A stretch of DNA of 64,000 nt from Burkholderia glumae LMG 2196 = ATCC 33617 (GCF_000960995.1 NZ_CP009435.1:2542001-2606000); one strand, 5' to 3'; counted from the first letter of the stretch, positions 17,472 through 26,339 are shown. Made by a program: numbers and translations. Notes: generated from the sequence alone by a model not told the origin.

Positions 17472-19169
17472 ATGAGCATCACGATGAACCCGCCTTTGCT
17501 GGGCCAGATGATGGAGGTGCCGCTGCTGGTGTCGTCGCTGATCACGCATGCGGCGCGGCATGCCGGCGGCGTGGAGATCGTGTCGCGCCGGATCGAAGGC
17601 GATCTGCACCGCTACACCTATCGCGACTGCGAACGGCGCGCCAAGCAGCTCGCGCAGGCGCTCACGCGGGCCGGCGTCGCGCCGGGCGAGCGCGTCGGCA
17701 CGCTGGCCTGGAACGGCTACCGCCACCTGGAGGCGTATTTCGGCATCGCCGGGATGGGCGCCGTCAGCCATACGATCAACCCGCGCCTGTTTCTCGAGCA
17801 ACTCGTCTATATCGTCAACCATGCCGACGATCGTTTCATCCTGTTCGATCTCAACTTCGCGCCGCTGATCGACCAGCTCGCGCCGCAGTGCCCGAACGTG
17901 CGCGGCTGGATCGCGCTGACCGACGCGGCGCACCTGCCCGCGGCGGCCACGCCGCTGATCGCGTATGAAACGCTGCTCGACGCGGAGGATGGCGATTACG
18001 ACTGGCCGCGCCTCGACGAGCGCCAGGCCTCGTCGCTCTGCTACACGTCGGGCACCACCGGCCATCCGAAGGGCGCGCTCTACTCGCACCGCTCGACGGT
18101 GCTGCACGCCTACGCGGCCGCACTGCCCGACGCGATGGCGCTGTCGATGCTCGACGCGGTGCTGCCGGTGGTGCCGATGTTCCACGTCAACGCCTGGGGC
18201 CTGCCCTACGCGGTGCCGCTCACCGGCGCGAAGCTGGTGCTGCCCGGCAAGGATCTGGACGGCAAGTCGGTCTACGAGCTGATGGAAGCGGAGCGCGTGA
18301 CCTGCTCGGCCGGCGTGCCGACCGTCTGGCTCGGCCTGCTCAACTACATGCGCGAGGCCGGGGTGCGCTTCTCGACGCTCCGACGCACCGTGATCGGCGG
18401 CTCCGCATGCCCGCCCAGCATGCTGCGCGCGTTCGAGGACGATTACGGCGTGCAGGTGATCCACGCCTGGGGCATGACCGAGCTGTCGCCGCTCGGCACG
18501 CTGGCGCGGCCGACCTGGGCGCAGATGCAGCGGCCCGAGGCCGAGCGGCGCCAGTCGCTCGAAAAACAGGGCCGCGTGGTCTGCGGCATCGACATGCGCA
18601 TCGTCGGCGAGGACGGCAGCGAGCTGCCCTGGGACGGCGTCGCGTTCGGCGAGCTGCAGGTGCGCGGGCCGTGGGTGATCGACGGCTATTTCCAGGGCGA
18701 GGGCTCGCCGCTCGTCGACGGCTGGTTCCCGACCGGCGACGTCGCCACCATCGATCGCGACGGCTTCCTGCAGATCACCGATCGCAGCAAGGACGTGATC
18801 AAGTCGGGCGGCGAATGGATCAGCTCGATCGACCTGGAGAACATCGCCGTCGCGCACCCGGGCGTGGCCGAGGCGGCCTGCATCGCCTGCGCGCATCCGA
18901 AATGGACGGAACGGCCGCTGCTCGTGGTGGTGCGCCGGCCCGGCAGCGACCTGACGCGCGAGGCGCTGCTCGCGTTCTACGAGGGCAAGGTCGCGAAATG
19001 GTGGATACCCGACGACGTGGTGTTCGTCGAGGCGCTGCCGCACACGGCCACCGGCAAGCTGCAAAAGCTCAGGCTGCGCGAGATGTTCCGCGAGCACGTG
19101 CTGCCCACCGCCGTCGCCGGCGATAGCCCGCGCGAAAGCGTGCCGGCGCGATCGGCCGGGCGGGGCTGA
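17472..19169 (+). CDS. Medium/long-chain fatty-acyl-CoA ligase (AMP-binding, AlkK/DmdB-like)
   Basis: A 565-residue adenylate-forming enzyme activating a carboxylic acid to acyl-CoA through an acyl-AMP. The P-loop-like SSLCYTSGTTGHPKGALYSH, the A5 motif AWGMTELSPLG, the A7/A8 region GWFPTGDVATIDRDGFLQITDRSKDVIKSGGEWIS and the A10 lysine in TATGKLQKLRLR are all present. The overall pattern resembles AlkK and methylthioalkanoate-CoA ligases more than FadD; chain-length preference is not readable. A GGGAGAG ribosome site precedes ATG 17472. It leads a beta-oxidation cluster, so a fatty acid is the likely substrate. Confidence 0.9.
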   Translation: MSITMNPPLLGQMMEVPLLVSSLITHAARHAGGVEIVSRRIEGDLHRYTYRDCERRAKQLAQALTRAGVAPGERVGTLAWNGYRHLEAYFGIAGMGAVSHTINPRLFLEQLVYIVNHADDRFILFDLNFAPLIDQLAPQCPNVRGWIALTDAAHLPAAATPLIAYETLLDAEDGDYDWPRLDERQASSLCYTSGTTGHPKGALYSHRSTVLHAYAAALPDAMALSMLDAVLPVVPMFHVNAWGLPYAVPLTGAKLVLPGKDLDGKSVYELMEAERVTCSAGVPTVWLGLLNYMREAGVRFSTLRRTVIGGSACPPSMLRAFEDDYGVQVIHAWGMTELSPLGTLARPTWAQMQRPEAERRQSLEKQGRVVCGIDMRIVGEDGSELPWDGVAFGELQVRGPWVIDGYFQGEGSPLVDGWFPTGDVATIDRDGFLQITDRSKDVIKSGGEWISSIDLENIAVAHPGVAEAACIACAHPKWTERPLLVVVRRPGSDLTREALLAFYEGKVAKWWIPDDVVFVEALPHTATGKLQKLRLREMFREHVLPTAVAGDSPRESVPARSAGRG

Positions 19170-19475
19170 GGGCTGAGGGCCGTGGGCCGTCGCGCCGGGC
19201 CGCCGCGATCGGCGGAGGGCCGGGTTGCGTCGGGGCCGGGCGGCGGCCGTGTCGGGCCTCGTCGAGTGTTCCGGGGGGCGTGCCATGCGCCGCCGGCCGG
19301 CGTGCCTGCCGTGCCCCGCTTGGCATCGGGGCGAGATGAATTGAACGATCGTTCGTTTTTAGGTATGCTGCCCGGGTTCGATTGCGCGCGCCGCACGCGT
19401 TGCGCGCACCCACGACCGACAACGCTGACGACGCGCCGCCGCCCCGGGCTCGCGTAACCGCATGGAGGCAGACAG
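19170..19475. other. Spacer carrying the promoter/operator of the beta-oxidation genes
   Basis: A 306-bp gap after the ligase gene. The first 160 bp are G/C-rich and featureless. The promoter and palindromic operator at 19341-19369 are the only signals seen. Confidence 0.6.
19341..19369 (+). promoter_or_regulatory. Promoter with overlapping palindromic operator upstream of the FadB-type gene
   Basis: -35 TTGAAC (19341-19346), a 17-bp spacer and -10 TATGCT (19364-19369). A perfect 12-bp palindrome GAACGATCGTTC (19343-19354) overlaps the -35 box and spacer, the usual position for a repressor site. By its form and the genes it controls, a TetR-family fatty-acid regulator (PsrA/FadP type) is a reasonable guess; the regulator is not in the window. 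Confidence 0.65.
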
Positions 19476-21560
19476 ATGGCAGTGGCTTACACGATTCGCG
19501 ACGGCGTGGCCGTCCTTACGCTCGACAATCCGCCCGTCAACGGGCTCGGCCATTCGACGCGCGCTGCGCTGATGGCCGGGCTCGACCGCGCGCTGGCCGA
19601 CGCTTCGGTCACAGCGATCGTGCTGACGGGCGCCGGCCGCGCGTTCTCGGGCGGCGCCGACATCACCGAATTCAACACGCCGAAGGCGCTGCAGGAACCG
19701 AACCTGCACACGCTGATCGCTGCCGTGGAGGCCAGCCCGAAGCCGGTGATCGCGGCGGTGCATGCCGTGGTGATGGGCGGCGGGCTCGAGCTCGCGCTCG
19801 GCGCGCATTACCGGATCGCCGCGCCAGGCACCCAGGTGGCGCTGCCCGAAGTGAAGATCGGGCTGCTGCCCGGCGCCGGCGGCACGCAGCGGCTGCCGCG
19901 CGCGGTGGGGCTGGAGACGGCGCTGAACATGATCGTCTCGGGCGCGCCGGTGCCGGCCGAGCAGCTCGCCGCCAGCGGCCTGTTCGACGAGATCGCCGCA
20001 GGCGACCTGCTCGACGCCGCGGTGGCGTTCGGCCGGCGCGTGGGCGCGCAGCCCGGGCCGCATCCGCGCGTGCGCGACCGCGCCATCGTGCATCCGAACC
20101 CGGCCGGCTTCATCCAGTTCGCGCGCAACAGCGTGAAGGCGGCCGCGCCGCAGTATCCGGCGCCGCACAAGTGCATCGACGCGATCGAGTCGGGCGTGCT
20201 GAACGGCTTCGAGCAGGGCCTGGCCGACGAGCGCGAGGGCTTCGTCGCGCTGGTGCAGACGCCCGAGAGCCGCGCGCTGCGCCATGCGTTCTTCGCCGAG
20301 CGGGCCGCGAGCAAGATCCCCGACGTGCCGGCCGACACGCCGGTGCGCGAGATCCGGCGGGTCGCCGTGATCGGCGCCGGCACCATGGGCGGCGGCATTG
20401 CGATGAATTTCGTCAACGCCGGGCTGCCGGTGGTGCTGCTCGAAACGAAGCAGGAGGCGCTCGACCGCGGCCTCGCGACCATCCGCAAGAACTACGAGGC
20501 CCAGGTCAAGAAGGGCAAGTTGACGGCCGAGAAGCTCGAGGCGCGGCTCGCGCTGATCACGCCGACGCTGTCCTACGACGACCTGGGAGAGGCCGACCTC
20601 ATCATCGAAGCGGTATTCGAGGAGCTCGGCGTGAAGGAGCAGGTGTTTCGCCGGCTCGACGAGGTGGCCAAACCCGGCGCGATCCTCGCGTCGAACACCT
20701 CGACGCTCGACGTCGATCGCATCGCCGCGTTCACGCAGCGCCCGCAGGACGTGGTCGGCATGCACTTCTTCAGCCCCGCCAACGTCATGAAGCTGCTGGA
20801 AGTGGTGCGCGGCGAAAAGACGGCGAAGGACGTGCTCGCCACCGTCATGCAGATCGCCAAGAAGATCCGCAAGACGGCCGTGGTGTCGGGCGTTTGCGAC
20901 GGCTTCATCGGCAACCGGATGATCGAGCAGTACATCCGCCAGGCCCTCTTCATGCTCGAGGAAGGCGCGCTGCCGGCGCAGGTCGATCGCGCCATCGAGG
21001 CCTTCGGTTTCGCGATGGGGCCGTTTCGCATGAGCGATTTGGCCGGCAACGACATCGGCTGGGCGATCCGCAAGCGCCGCTACGTCGAGCAGCCCGAGCT
21101 GCATTACTCGAAGATCGCCGACCGCCTCTGCGAGCTGGGCCGCTTCGGCCAGAAGACGGGCGGCGGCTGGTACGACTACCAGCCGGGCGAGCGGCGCGCG
21201 AAACCGTCGAAGCTCGTCGACGAGATGGTGCTCGCCTATTCGAAGGAAGCCGGCATCGAGCGCCGCGCGATCGGCGACGACGAGATCGTCGAGCGGCTCG
21301 TCTACGCGCTCGTCAACGAAGGCGCGAAGATCCTCGAGGAAGGCATCGCGTCGAAGGCCTCCGACGTCGACATGGTCTACCTGACCGGCTATGGCTTCCC
21401 GCTCTGGCGCGGCGGCCCGATGCTGTATGCCGACGAGGTCGGGCTCTACAACGTCGAGCGCGCGATGCGGCGCTACGCGGCCGGCGCGAACGGCGACGCG
21501 TGGCGGATCGCGCCGTCGATCGTCGAGCTGGCCGCCAGCGGCAAGGGTTTCAACGGCTGA
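19476..21560 (+). CDS. Bifunctional enoyl-CoA hydratase / 3-hydroxyacyl-CoA dehydrogenase
   Basis: A 694-residue FadB/FadJ-type enzyme (peroxisomal-like layout): an N-terminal crotonase domain (about 1-190, oxyanion loop and catalytic Glu105 in GGGLELALG, second Glu125 in PEVKIGLLPGAGGTQ), a linker, then the NAD-binding dehydrogenase domain beginning VAVIGAGTMGGG (motif GAGTMG, 300-305) and the C-terminal 3HCDH domains with FFSPANVMKLLEVV and GFIGNRM. It hydrates trans-2-enoyl-CoA and oxidises the 3-hydroxyacyl-CoA. A GGAGG ribosome site precedes ATG 19476. The thiolase partner is two genes downstream; no acyl-CoA dehydrogenase is present in the cluster. Confidence 0.95.
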   Translation: MAVAYTIRDGVAVLTLDNPPVNGLGHSTRAALMAGLDRALADASVTAIVLTGAGRAFSGGADITEFNTPKALQEPNLHTLIAAVEASPKPVIAAVHAVVMGGGLELALGAHYRIAAPGTQVALPEVKIGLLPGAGGTQRLPRAVGLETALNMIVSGAPVPAEQLAASGLFDEIAAGDLLDAAVAFGRRVGAQPGPHPRVRDRAIVHPNPAGFIQFARNSVKAAAPQYPAPHKCIDAIESGVLNGFEQGLADEREGFVALVQTPESRALRHAFFAERAASKIPDVPADTPVREIRRVAVIGAGTMGGGIAMNFVNAGLPVVLLETKQEALDRGLATIRKNYEAQVKKGKLTAEKLEARLALITPTLSYDDLGEADLIIEAVFEELGVKEQVFRRLDEVAKPGAILASNTSTLDVDRIAAFTQRPQDVVGMHFFSPANVMKLLEVVRGEKTAKDVLATVMQIAKKIRKTAVVSGVCDGFIGNRMIEQYIRQALFMLEEGALPAQVDRAIEAFGFAMGPFRMSDLAGNDIGWAIRKRRYVEQPELHYSKIADRLCELGRFGQKTGGGWYDYQPGERRAKPSKLVDEMVLAYSKEAGIERRAIGDDEIVERLVYALVNEGAKILEEGIASKASDVDMVYLTGYGFPLWRGGPMLYADEVGLYNVERAMRRYAAGANGDAWRIAPSIVELAASGKGFNG

Positions 21561-21575
21561 CGCGCGGAGGACACG

Positions 21576-22202
21576 ATGATGCGGACCGACGACGTGCTGC
21601 TCGTGATCGACGTGCAGAACGATTTCATGCCGGGCGGCGCGCTCGCGGTGGCCGACGGCGACGCGGTGGTGCCGGTGATCAACCGGCTCGCGCGGCGCTT
21701 CGATCAGGTGGTGATCACGCAGGACTGGCATCCGCGCGCGCACGTGTCGTTTGCCGCCAACCACGCGGGCCGCGAGCCGTTCTCGACGCTGACGCTGCCC
21801 TACGGCGAGCAGGTGCTGTGGCCCGTGCATTGCGTGCAGGACACCGACGGCGCCGCGCTGCACCGCGATCTCGACGTCCCCCATGCGCGGCTCGTGATCC
21901 GCAAGGGGCTCGACCCGGCCGTCGACAGCTATTCGGCCTTCGTCGAGGCCGACCGTGCGACTTCCACCGGCCTCGCCGCCTATCTGCAGGCGCTCGGCGC
22001 CAAGCGCGTCTGGTGCTGCGGGCTCGCCACCGACTATTGCGTCGCGTGGTCCGCGCTCGATGCACGCGCGGCCGGCTTCGAGGCCGCGGTGATCGAGGAC
22101 GCGTGCCGCGCGATCGACCTCGACGGCTCGCTCGCGCGCGCCTGGCAGGACCTTCACGGCGCGGGCGTGGCCCGCGTGCATGCGGACGCGGTGCCGCTCT
22201 GA
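21576..22202 (+). CDS. pncA: Nicotinamidase (isochorismatase-like hydrolase)
   Basis: A 208-residue amidase converting nicotinamide to nicotinate for NAD salvage. The catalytic triad Asp12 (VIDVQNDF), Lys110 (VIRKGLD) and Cys155 (GLATDYCV) is complete, as is the metal site Asp50/His52/His56 (TQDWHPRAHVSF). Length matches PncA. It starts 15 bp after the FadB-type gene and ends about 55 bp before the thiolase gene, so it appears to sit inside the beta-oxidation operon. Why NAD salvage is embedded there is not obvious; both hydroxyacyl-CoA oxidation and NAD supply could be linked (inference). Confidence 0.93.
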   Translation: MMRTDDVLLVIDVQNDFMPGGALAVADGDAVVPVINRLARRFDQVVITQDWHPRAHVSFAANHAGREPFSTLTLPYGEQVLWPVHCVQDTDGAALHRDLDVPHARLVIRKGLDPAVDSYSAFVEADRATSTGLAAYLQALGAKRVWCCGLATDYCVAWSALDARAAGFEAAVIEDACRAIDLDGSLARAWQDLHGAGVARVHADAVPL

Positions 22203-22257
22203 GCCCGCCGGCGCGCGCCGCGTTCCGTCTACAAGCAATTCGAACCAGGAGACTGGC

Positions 22258-23436
22258 ATGACCGAAGCCGTAATCGTATCCACCGCCCGCACCGCGCTTG
22301 CCAAATCGTGGCGCGGCGCGCTCAACATGACGCATGGCGCGACGCTCGGCGGCCACGTGGTCGCCGCGGCCGTGGCGCGCGCGAAGCTCGACCCGGCGCG
22401 CGTCGAGGACGTGCTGATGGGCTGCGCGAATCCCGAAGGCGCGACGGGCGCCAACATCGCGCGCCAGATCGCGCTGCGCGCCGGCCTGCCGGTATCGGTG
22501 CCGGGCATGACGATCAACCGCTTCTGCTCGTCGGGGCTGCAGACCATCGCGCTCGCCGCGCAGCGCGTGATCGCGGGCGAGGGCGAGGTGTTCGTGGCGG
22601 GCGGGGTGGAGTCGATCTCGTGCGTGCAGAACGAGATGAACCACCATATGCTGCAGGAGGGCTGGCTCAGGGAGCACAAGCCGGAGATCTACTGGAGCAT
22701 GCTGCAGACCGCCGAGAACGTCGCGAAGCGCTACGGCATCGACAGGCAGCGCCAGGACGAGTACGGCGTGCAATCGCAGCAGCGCGCGGCCGCCGCGCAG
22801 GCGGCCGGCCGGTTCGACGACGAGATCGTGCCGATCACGGTGCTGGCCGGCGTGGCCGACAAGGCGAGCGGGCGGCTCTCGACGCGCGAGCTCACGCTCG
22901 CGGCCGACGAGGGGATTCGCCCCGACACCACGCTCGAGGGCGTCTCGAAGATCCGTTCGGCGCTGCCGGGCGGCGTGATCACGGCCGGCAACGCGAGCCA
23001 GTTCTCCGACGGCGCCTCGGCCTGCGTGGTGATGAGCGCGAAGCTGGCCGAGCGCGAGGGGCTGCAGCCGCTCGGCATCTTCCGCGGCTTCGCGGTGGCC
23101 GGCTGCGAGCCCGACGAGATGGGCATCGGCCCGGTGTTCGCGGTGCCGAAGCTGCTGAAGCAGGCCGGCCTGACGGTGGCCGACATCGACCTGTGGGAGC
23201 TGAACGAGGCGTTCGCGGTGCAGGTGCTCTATTGCCGCGACACGCTCGGCATCCCGAACGAGCGGCTCAACGTGAACGGCGGCGCGATCGCGGTCGGCCA
23301 TCCCTACGGCGTGTCGGGCGCGCGGCTCACCGGCCATGCGCTGATCGAAGGCAAGCGGCGCGGCGCGAAGCGCGTGGTGGTGACGATGTGCATCGGCGGC
23401 GGCCAGGGCGCGGCGGGGCTGTTCGAGATCGCCTGA
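22258..23436 (+). CDS. Acetyl-CoA C-acyltransferase (3-ketoacyl-CoA thiolase)
   Basis: A 392-residue thiolase that cleaves 3-ketoacyl-CoA with CoA to acetyl-CoA and a shortened acyl-CoA. The catalytic residues are Cys90 (NRFCSSGLQ), His348 (VGHPYGVSG) and Cys378 (MCIGGGQG), at the expected spacing. A strong AGGAGA ribosome site precedes ATG 22258; upstream in-frame starts are inside the pncA gene and are rejected. With the FadB-type enzyme upstream it most likely completes beta-oxidation, though a ketothiolase of a biosynthetic route cannot be excluded from sequence alone. Confidence 0.94.
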   Translation: MTEAVIVSTARTALAKSWRGALNMTHGATLGGHVVAAAVARAKLDPARVEDVLMGCANPEGATGANIARQIALRAGLPVSVPGMTINRFCSSGLQTIALAAQRVIAGEGEVFVAGGVESISCVQNEMNHHMLQEGWLREHKPEIYWSMLQTAENVAKRYGIDRQRQDEYGVQSQQRAAAAQAAGRFDDEIVPITVLAGVADKASGRLSTRELTLAADEGIRPDTTLEGVSKIRSALPGGVITAGNASQFSDGASACVVMSAKLAEREGLQPLGIFRGFAVAGCEPDEMGIGPVFAVPKLLKQAGLTVADIDLWELNEAFAVQVLYCRDTLGIPNERLNVNGGAIAVGHPYGVSGARLTGHALIEGKRRGAKRVVVTMCIGGGQGAAGLFEIA

Positions 23437-23607
23437 GGGCGCCCGGTCCGGCCACGATCTGCGGTGGCGGTCGATGGGCGCCGATGGGCGCGCCCGACGC
23501 ATCGCTTCGCCGCGGCGGCAAGTTTGGTAGGCTTCGCCTCTGGACCCGCCGGGCGCCGCGCGCCCGGCCCTGGTGGCCCCTCGGACTCCGTTACGCAAGA
23601 AGGCATC

Positions 23608-23724
23608 ATGATTGCTCAGATCGTCAGTTGGAAGTGGAAGGAACCGGCCATGCGCGCCGCGCGCGCGGCCGGCGGCGGCGTGCCGTCCCCGCGTTTGCCC
23701 TCGCGGCCCAGGCCGGCACGGTGA
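23608..23724 (+). CDS. Possible 38-residue leader or small protein before the thioesterase gene
   Basis: A short frame starts at ATG 23608 behind a strong Shine-Dalgarno (AAGAAGG, 23597-23603). The N-terminus MIAQIVSWKWKEPAM is unlike random high-GC translation; the tail is Arg/Pro/Ala-rich. Its TGA (23722-23724) overlaps an in-frame GTG of the downstream thioesterase (GTGA at 23721-23724), suggesting translational coupling. It could be a leader peptide, a small protein, or the remains of a longer gene. No family is recognised. Confidence 0.4.
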   Translation: MIAQIVSWKWKEPAMRAARAAGGGVPSPRLPSRPRPAR

Positions 23725-23729
23725 GCGCC

Positions 23730-24212
23730 ATGACGAGCACCGCTACGCCGCGCCAGACGCCGCCCGCCATCGAAAGCCCGTTCGTCGACATGCTCGGCGT
23801 GCGGCTCGTCTCGGCCCGGGACGGCGCGAGCGAGATCGCGCTGCCGCTCGAGGAGCGGCATCTCAACACCTGGAGCATCGCGCACGGCGGCGTGACGATG
23901 ACGCTGGCCGACGTGGCGCTCGCGATGGCCGCGCGCAGCCTGACCGACGACGGCGTCGGCGTGGTCACCGTGGAGATGAAGGTCAACTTCATGCAGCCGG
24001 GCCGCGGCGAGCTGCGCGCCTACGGTCGCGTGATGCACCGCTCGACCACCATGGCCTACTGCGAGGGCGAGGTGCGCGACAGCGCCGGCAATTTCGTCGC
24101 CAAGGCGATCGGCACCTTCAAGTACATGAAGCGGCTCGCGGTGGGCCGCGACGTCGCTCGCCAGCGCACGCGCACCGATCCGGGCGCGACGCCGGGGCCG
24201 AGCGACGTCTGA
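23730..24212 (+). CDS. PaaI/YdiI-type hotdog-fold acyl-CoA thioesterase
   Basis: A 160-residue single-hotdog protein. The conserved LNTWSIAHGGVTMTLADVALAMAA segment carries the H-G-G helix start of PaaI-like thioesterases, with VTVEMKVNFMQPGRGEL the central strands. These enzymes hydrolyse acyl- or aryl-CoA esters and protect the free CoA pool. ATG 23730 gives a normal N-terminus; the GTG at 23721 is an alternative that overlaps the stop of the 38-codon frame upstream. Placement after ligase, FadB-type enzyme and thiolase suggests fatty acyl-CoA turnover. Confidence 0.85.
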   Translation: MTSTATPRQTPPAIESPFVDMLGVRLVSARDGASEIALPLEERHLNTWSIAHGGVTMTLADVALAMAARSLTDDGVGVVTVEMKVNFMQPGRGELRAYGRVMHRSTTMAYCEGEVRDSAGNFVAKAIGTFKYMKRLAVGRDVARQRTRTDPGATPGPSDV

Positions 24213-24416
24213 GCCGCGGCCGTCCGGGGCCTCGCACCGGCTGCGTTGGCCGATGCACGCAACGGCGCGCTGCCGGCCCGCAGCCGGCCGCGCGCCGCGC
24301 CGCGCGGCGCGGGGGTGCCGCCCCGGCCGCGGCTGCTATTTCGTGATGCCCGATCTGCACGGTGTCGCGCGAGCGATGGCATCATGGCCCGCTGTCGCCA
24401 CTCTTCCTGCCCATCC

Positions 24417-25376
24417 ATGCCGCTCAATCCCGTCATTGCGCAGGTCCTCGAGATGATCGGGCGGGCCCGGCGCCCGTCCTTCGCGTCGCAGACGCCGCAG
24501 GCCGCGCGCGCCGCCTACGAGCGCAGCGCGACGATCCTCGAGATCGCGCCCGCGCCGATGGCCGAGGTCGAAGACCTGCGCGTGCCGATGCGCGACGGCA
24601 CAACGATCGGCGCGCGGCTCTATCTGCCGGTCGCACCGAGCCTCGCCGAGCCGCTGCCGACGCTGGTCTACTATCACGGCGGCGGCTTCATGATCGGCAG
24701 CCTCGACACGCACGACGCGCTGTGCCGGATGTTCGCGCGCGACGCGCATTGCGCGGTGCTGGCGGTGGATTACCGGCTCGCGCCGGAGGCGACGTTCCCG
24801 ACCGCCCACGACGACGCGCAGGACGCGCTGCTCTGGCTGCATGCCCATGCGAGCGGGTTCGGCCTCGACGCGGCGCGCTTCGCGGTGGGCGGCGACAGCG
24901 CGGGCGGCACGCTCGCCGCGGCCGTGGCCGTGCTCGCGCGCGATCACGGCATCGCCCTCGCGCTGCAAATGCTGATCTACCCCGGCGTGAGCGCGCACCA
25001 GCAGACCGCCTCGCACGCGCGGCTCGGCGACGGCTACCTGCTGACGGCCGAGACGATTCAGTGGTTCTTCTCGCACTATGTGCGCGATCCGGCCGACCGC
25101 GAGGACTGGCGGTTCGCGCCGCTCGACGGCCGGCGCGGCGCGCCGTCGTTCGCGGGCGTCGCGCCGGCCTGGATCGCCGTGGCCGAATACGATCCGCTCT
25201 CGGACGAGGGCGTCGCCTACGCGGACAAGCTGCGCGCGGCCGGCAACGCCGTCACGCTGGTGCGCTACGCCGGCATGATCCACGAGTTCTTCAAGATGGG
25301 CGGCTACGTCCCCGAGGTCCGGCAGGCGCACGCCGACGCGGCCGGCGCGTTGCGCGAGGCGTTCGACGCGGTCTGA
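24417..25376 (+). CDS. HSL-family (family IV) alpha/beta-hydrolase esterase
   Basis: A 319-residue esterase of the hormone-sensitive lipase group. The oxyanion HGGG is at 87-90, the nucleophile elbow GDSAG at 159-163 (Ser161), and the acid and base are Asp259 (YDPLSDEG) and His289 (MIHEFF). The preferred start is ATG 24417 (MPLNPVIAQVL), which resembles family N-termini; ATG 24384 is an alternative. No signal peptide is evident, so it is likely cytoplasmic. It follows the thioesterase by about 200 bp and may supply acids to the beta-oxidation genes, but the natural substrate is unknown. Confidence 0.9.
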   Translation: MPLNPVIAQVLEMIGRARRPSFASQTPQAARAAYERSATILEIAPAPMAEVEDLRVPMRDGTTIGARLYLPVAPSLAEPLPTLVYYHGGGFMIGSLDTHDALCRMFARDAHCAVLAVDYRLAPEATFPTAHDDAQDALLWLHAHASGFGLDAARFAVGGDSAGGTLAAAVAVLARDHGIALALQMLIYPGVSAHQQTASHARLGDGYLLTAETIQWFFSHYVRDPADREDWRFAPLDGRRGAPSFAGVAPAWIAVAEYDPLSDEGVAYADKLRAAGNAVTLVRYAGMIHEFFKMGGYVPEVRQAHADAAGALREAFDAV

Positions 25377-25405
25377 ACGGCGCGCCGCGCGCCGGCGCCG
25401 CCCGG

Positions 25406-26251
25406 CTAGCGCGCGCCGCCCAGCGCGACGTCGAAGTGCATCGCGCGCTCGAACGCGCCGGGCCGCACGATCCGGTGCGAGCCGTCGTCGTCGCAGCGCT
25501 CCTTGATCTCGACCGACAGCCGCGCGCCTTCCTTCTGCGTCACGCGCAGCGCGGTGGTGCCGCGCGTGCCGTATTCGGGCGTCTCGATGAAGGCGGCCGA
25601 CAGCGCACGCTCGCGTTCGAGCGGGATGCCGGTGCGCGGCAGCGCGTCGTCGTCGGCCCTGCGTGGGTCGCGCATGATCTCGATCAGCGCGTCGAGCGGC
25701 GGCGCGGCCTCGTAGGTCAGCAGCGTGCCGAGTTCGCTGCGCTTGTGCACGAGCTTCGGCCAGGGCGTGTCGAGCCGCGCGTTCGACAGCCCGTGCAGGC
25801 CGGCGCCGACCAGCAGCGGCGCCTCGAGCGCGGTGTCGGGCTCGGCCGGCCGGTTGCAGAACCAGGCCAGCTCGCGCCGCCGGCAATCGCCGACCAGCAG
25901 GTTGAAGCCGTTGTAGAGCGCGGCGGTGCCGGCGATCTGCTGCAGGTACGCGAGCGGCGCGAGGTTGCGAGCGCCGAGGAAGTCGGACACGAGCCGGCCG
26001 CGCGTGGGCGCGCCGGCGCGGATGTCGAACGGCGCGCGGTAGTTGGTGAGGGCGGCGAAGCGGCCGTCGCGCGATACGCCCAGCCAGGTGCCGCCGCCTT
26101 CGAGGTCGCGGCCGGCCAGCACGCCGGGCAGATCCTCCCACCAGGCGAGCGGCGCGCTGGTGCGGCGCAGGAATTCGTCACGGTTCGCGGTGAGCGTCAG
26201 CATCGGGCCGCTTTCGGCCTCGGGCTGCCAGTCGAATACGATCAGGCACAT
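25406..26251 (-). CDS. NRDE / TANGO2-family protein
   Basis: A 281-residue member of the NRDE family (animal TANGO2 homologues). The N-terminus MCLIVFDW with the invariant Cys2, the TANRDEF motif at about residues 22-28 and the downstream WEDLPGVLAGRDLEGGGTWLGVSRDGRFAALTN region are characteristic; the fold is Ntn-hydrolase-like and Cys2 would be the nucleophile after Met removal (inference). Recent work on the family points to heme handling, but no biochemical activity can be read here. It is downstream of ygfZ on the same strand, with a long hairpin between them, and converges on the esterase gene. Confidence 0.9.
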   Translation of the reverse strand: MCLIVFDWQPEAESGPMLTLTANRDEFLRRTSAPLAWWEDLPGVLAGRDLEGGGTWLGVSRDGRFAALTNYRAPFDIRAGAPTRGRLVSDFLGARNLAPLAYLQQIAGTAALYNGFNLLVGDCRRRELAWFCNRPAEPDTALEAPLLVGAGLHGLSNARLDTPWPKLVHKRSELGTLLTYEAAPPLDALIEIMRDPRRADDDALPRTGIPLERERALSAAFIETPEYGTRGTTALRVTQKEGARLSVEIKERCDDDGSHRIVRPGAFERAMHFDVALGGAR

Positions 26252-26279
26252 CGGGAGATTCCCTCGCTGGGATCGGGGT

Positions 26280-26320
26280 GCGCGAAGCCGGCACCCGAGC
26301 GCGGCGCGCCGGCTTCGCGC
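26280..26320. repeat. Long perfect hairpin between ygfZ and the NRDE gene
   Basis: A 13-bp perfect inverted repeat (26280-26292 with 26308-26320) and a 15-nt loop lie in the 88-bp spacer. There is no T tract on either side, so it is not a classic intrinsic terminator; an mRNA-stabilising or attenuating structure is possible. Confidence 0.7.
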
Positions 26321-26339
26321 GCCACGATAGCATGCGGGC

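Noticed and set aside
19359..22679. A 1106-codon minus-strand open frame over the FadB-type gene
   Set aside because: Antisense to a clear multidomain enzyme; its composition is His/Arg-rich and it covers several genes.
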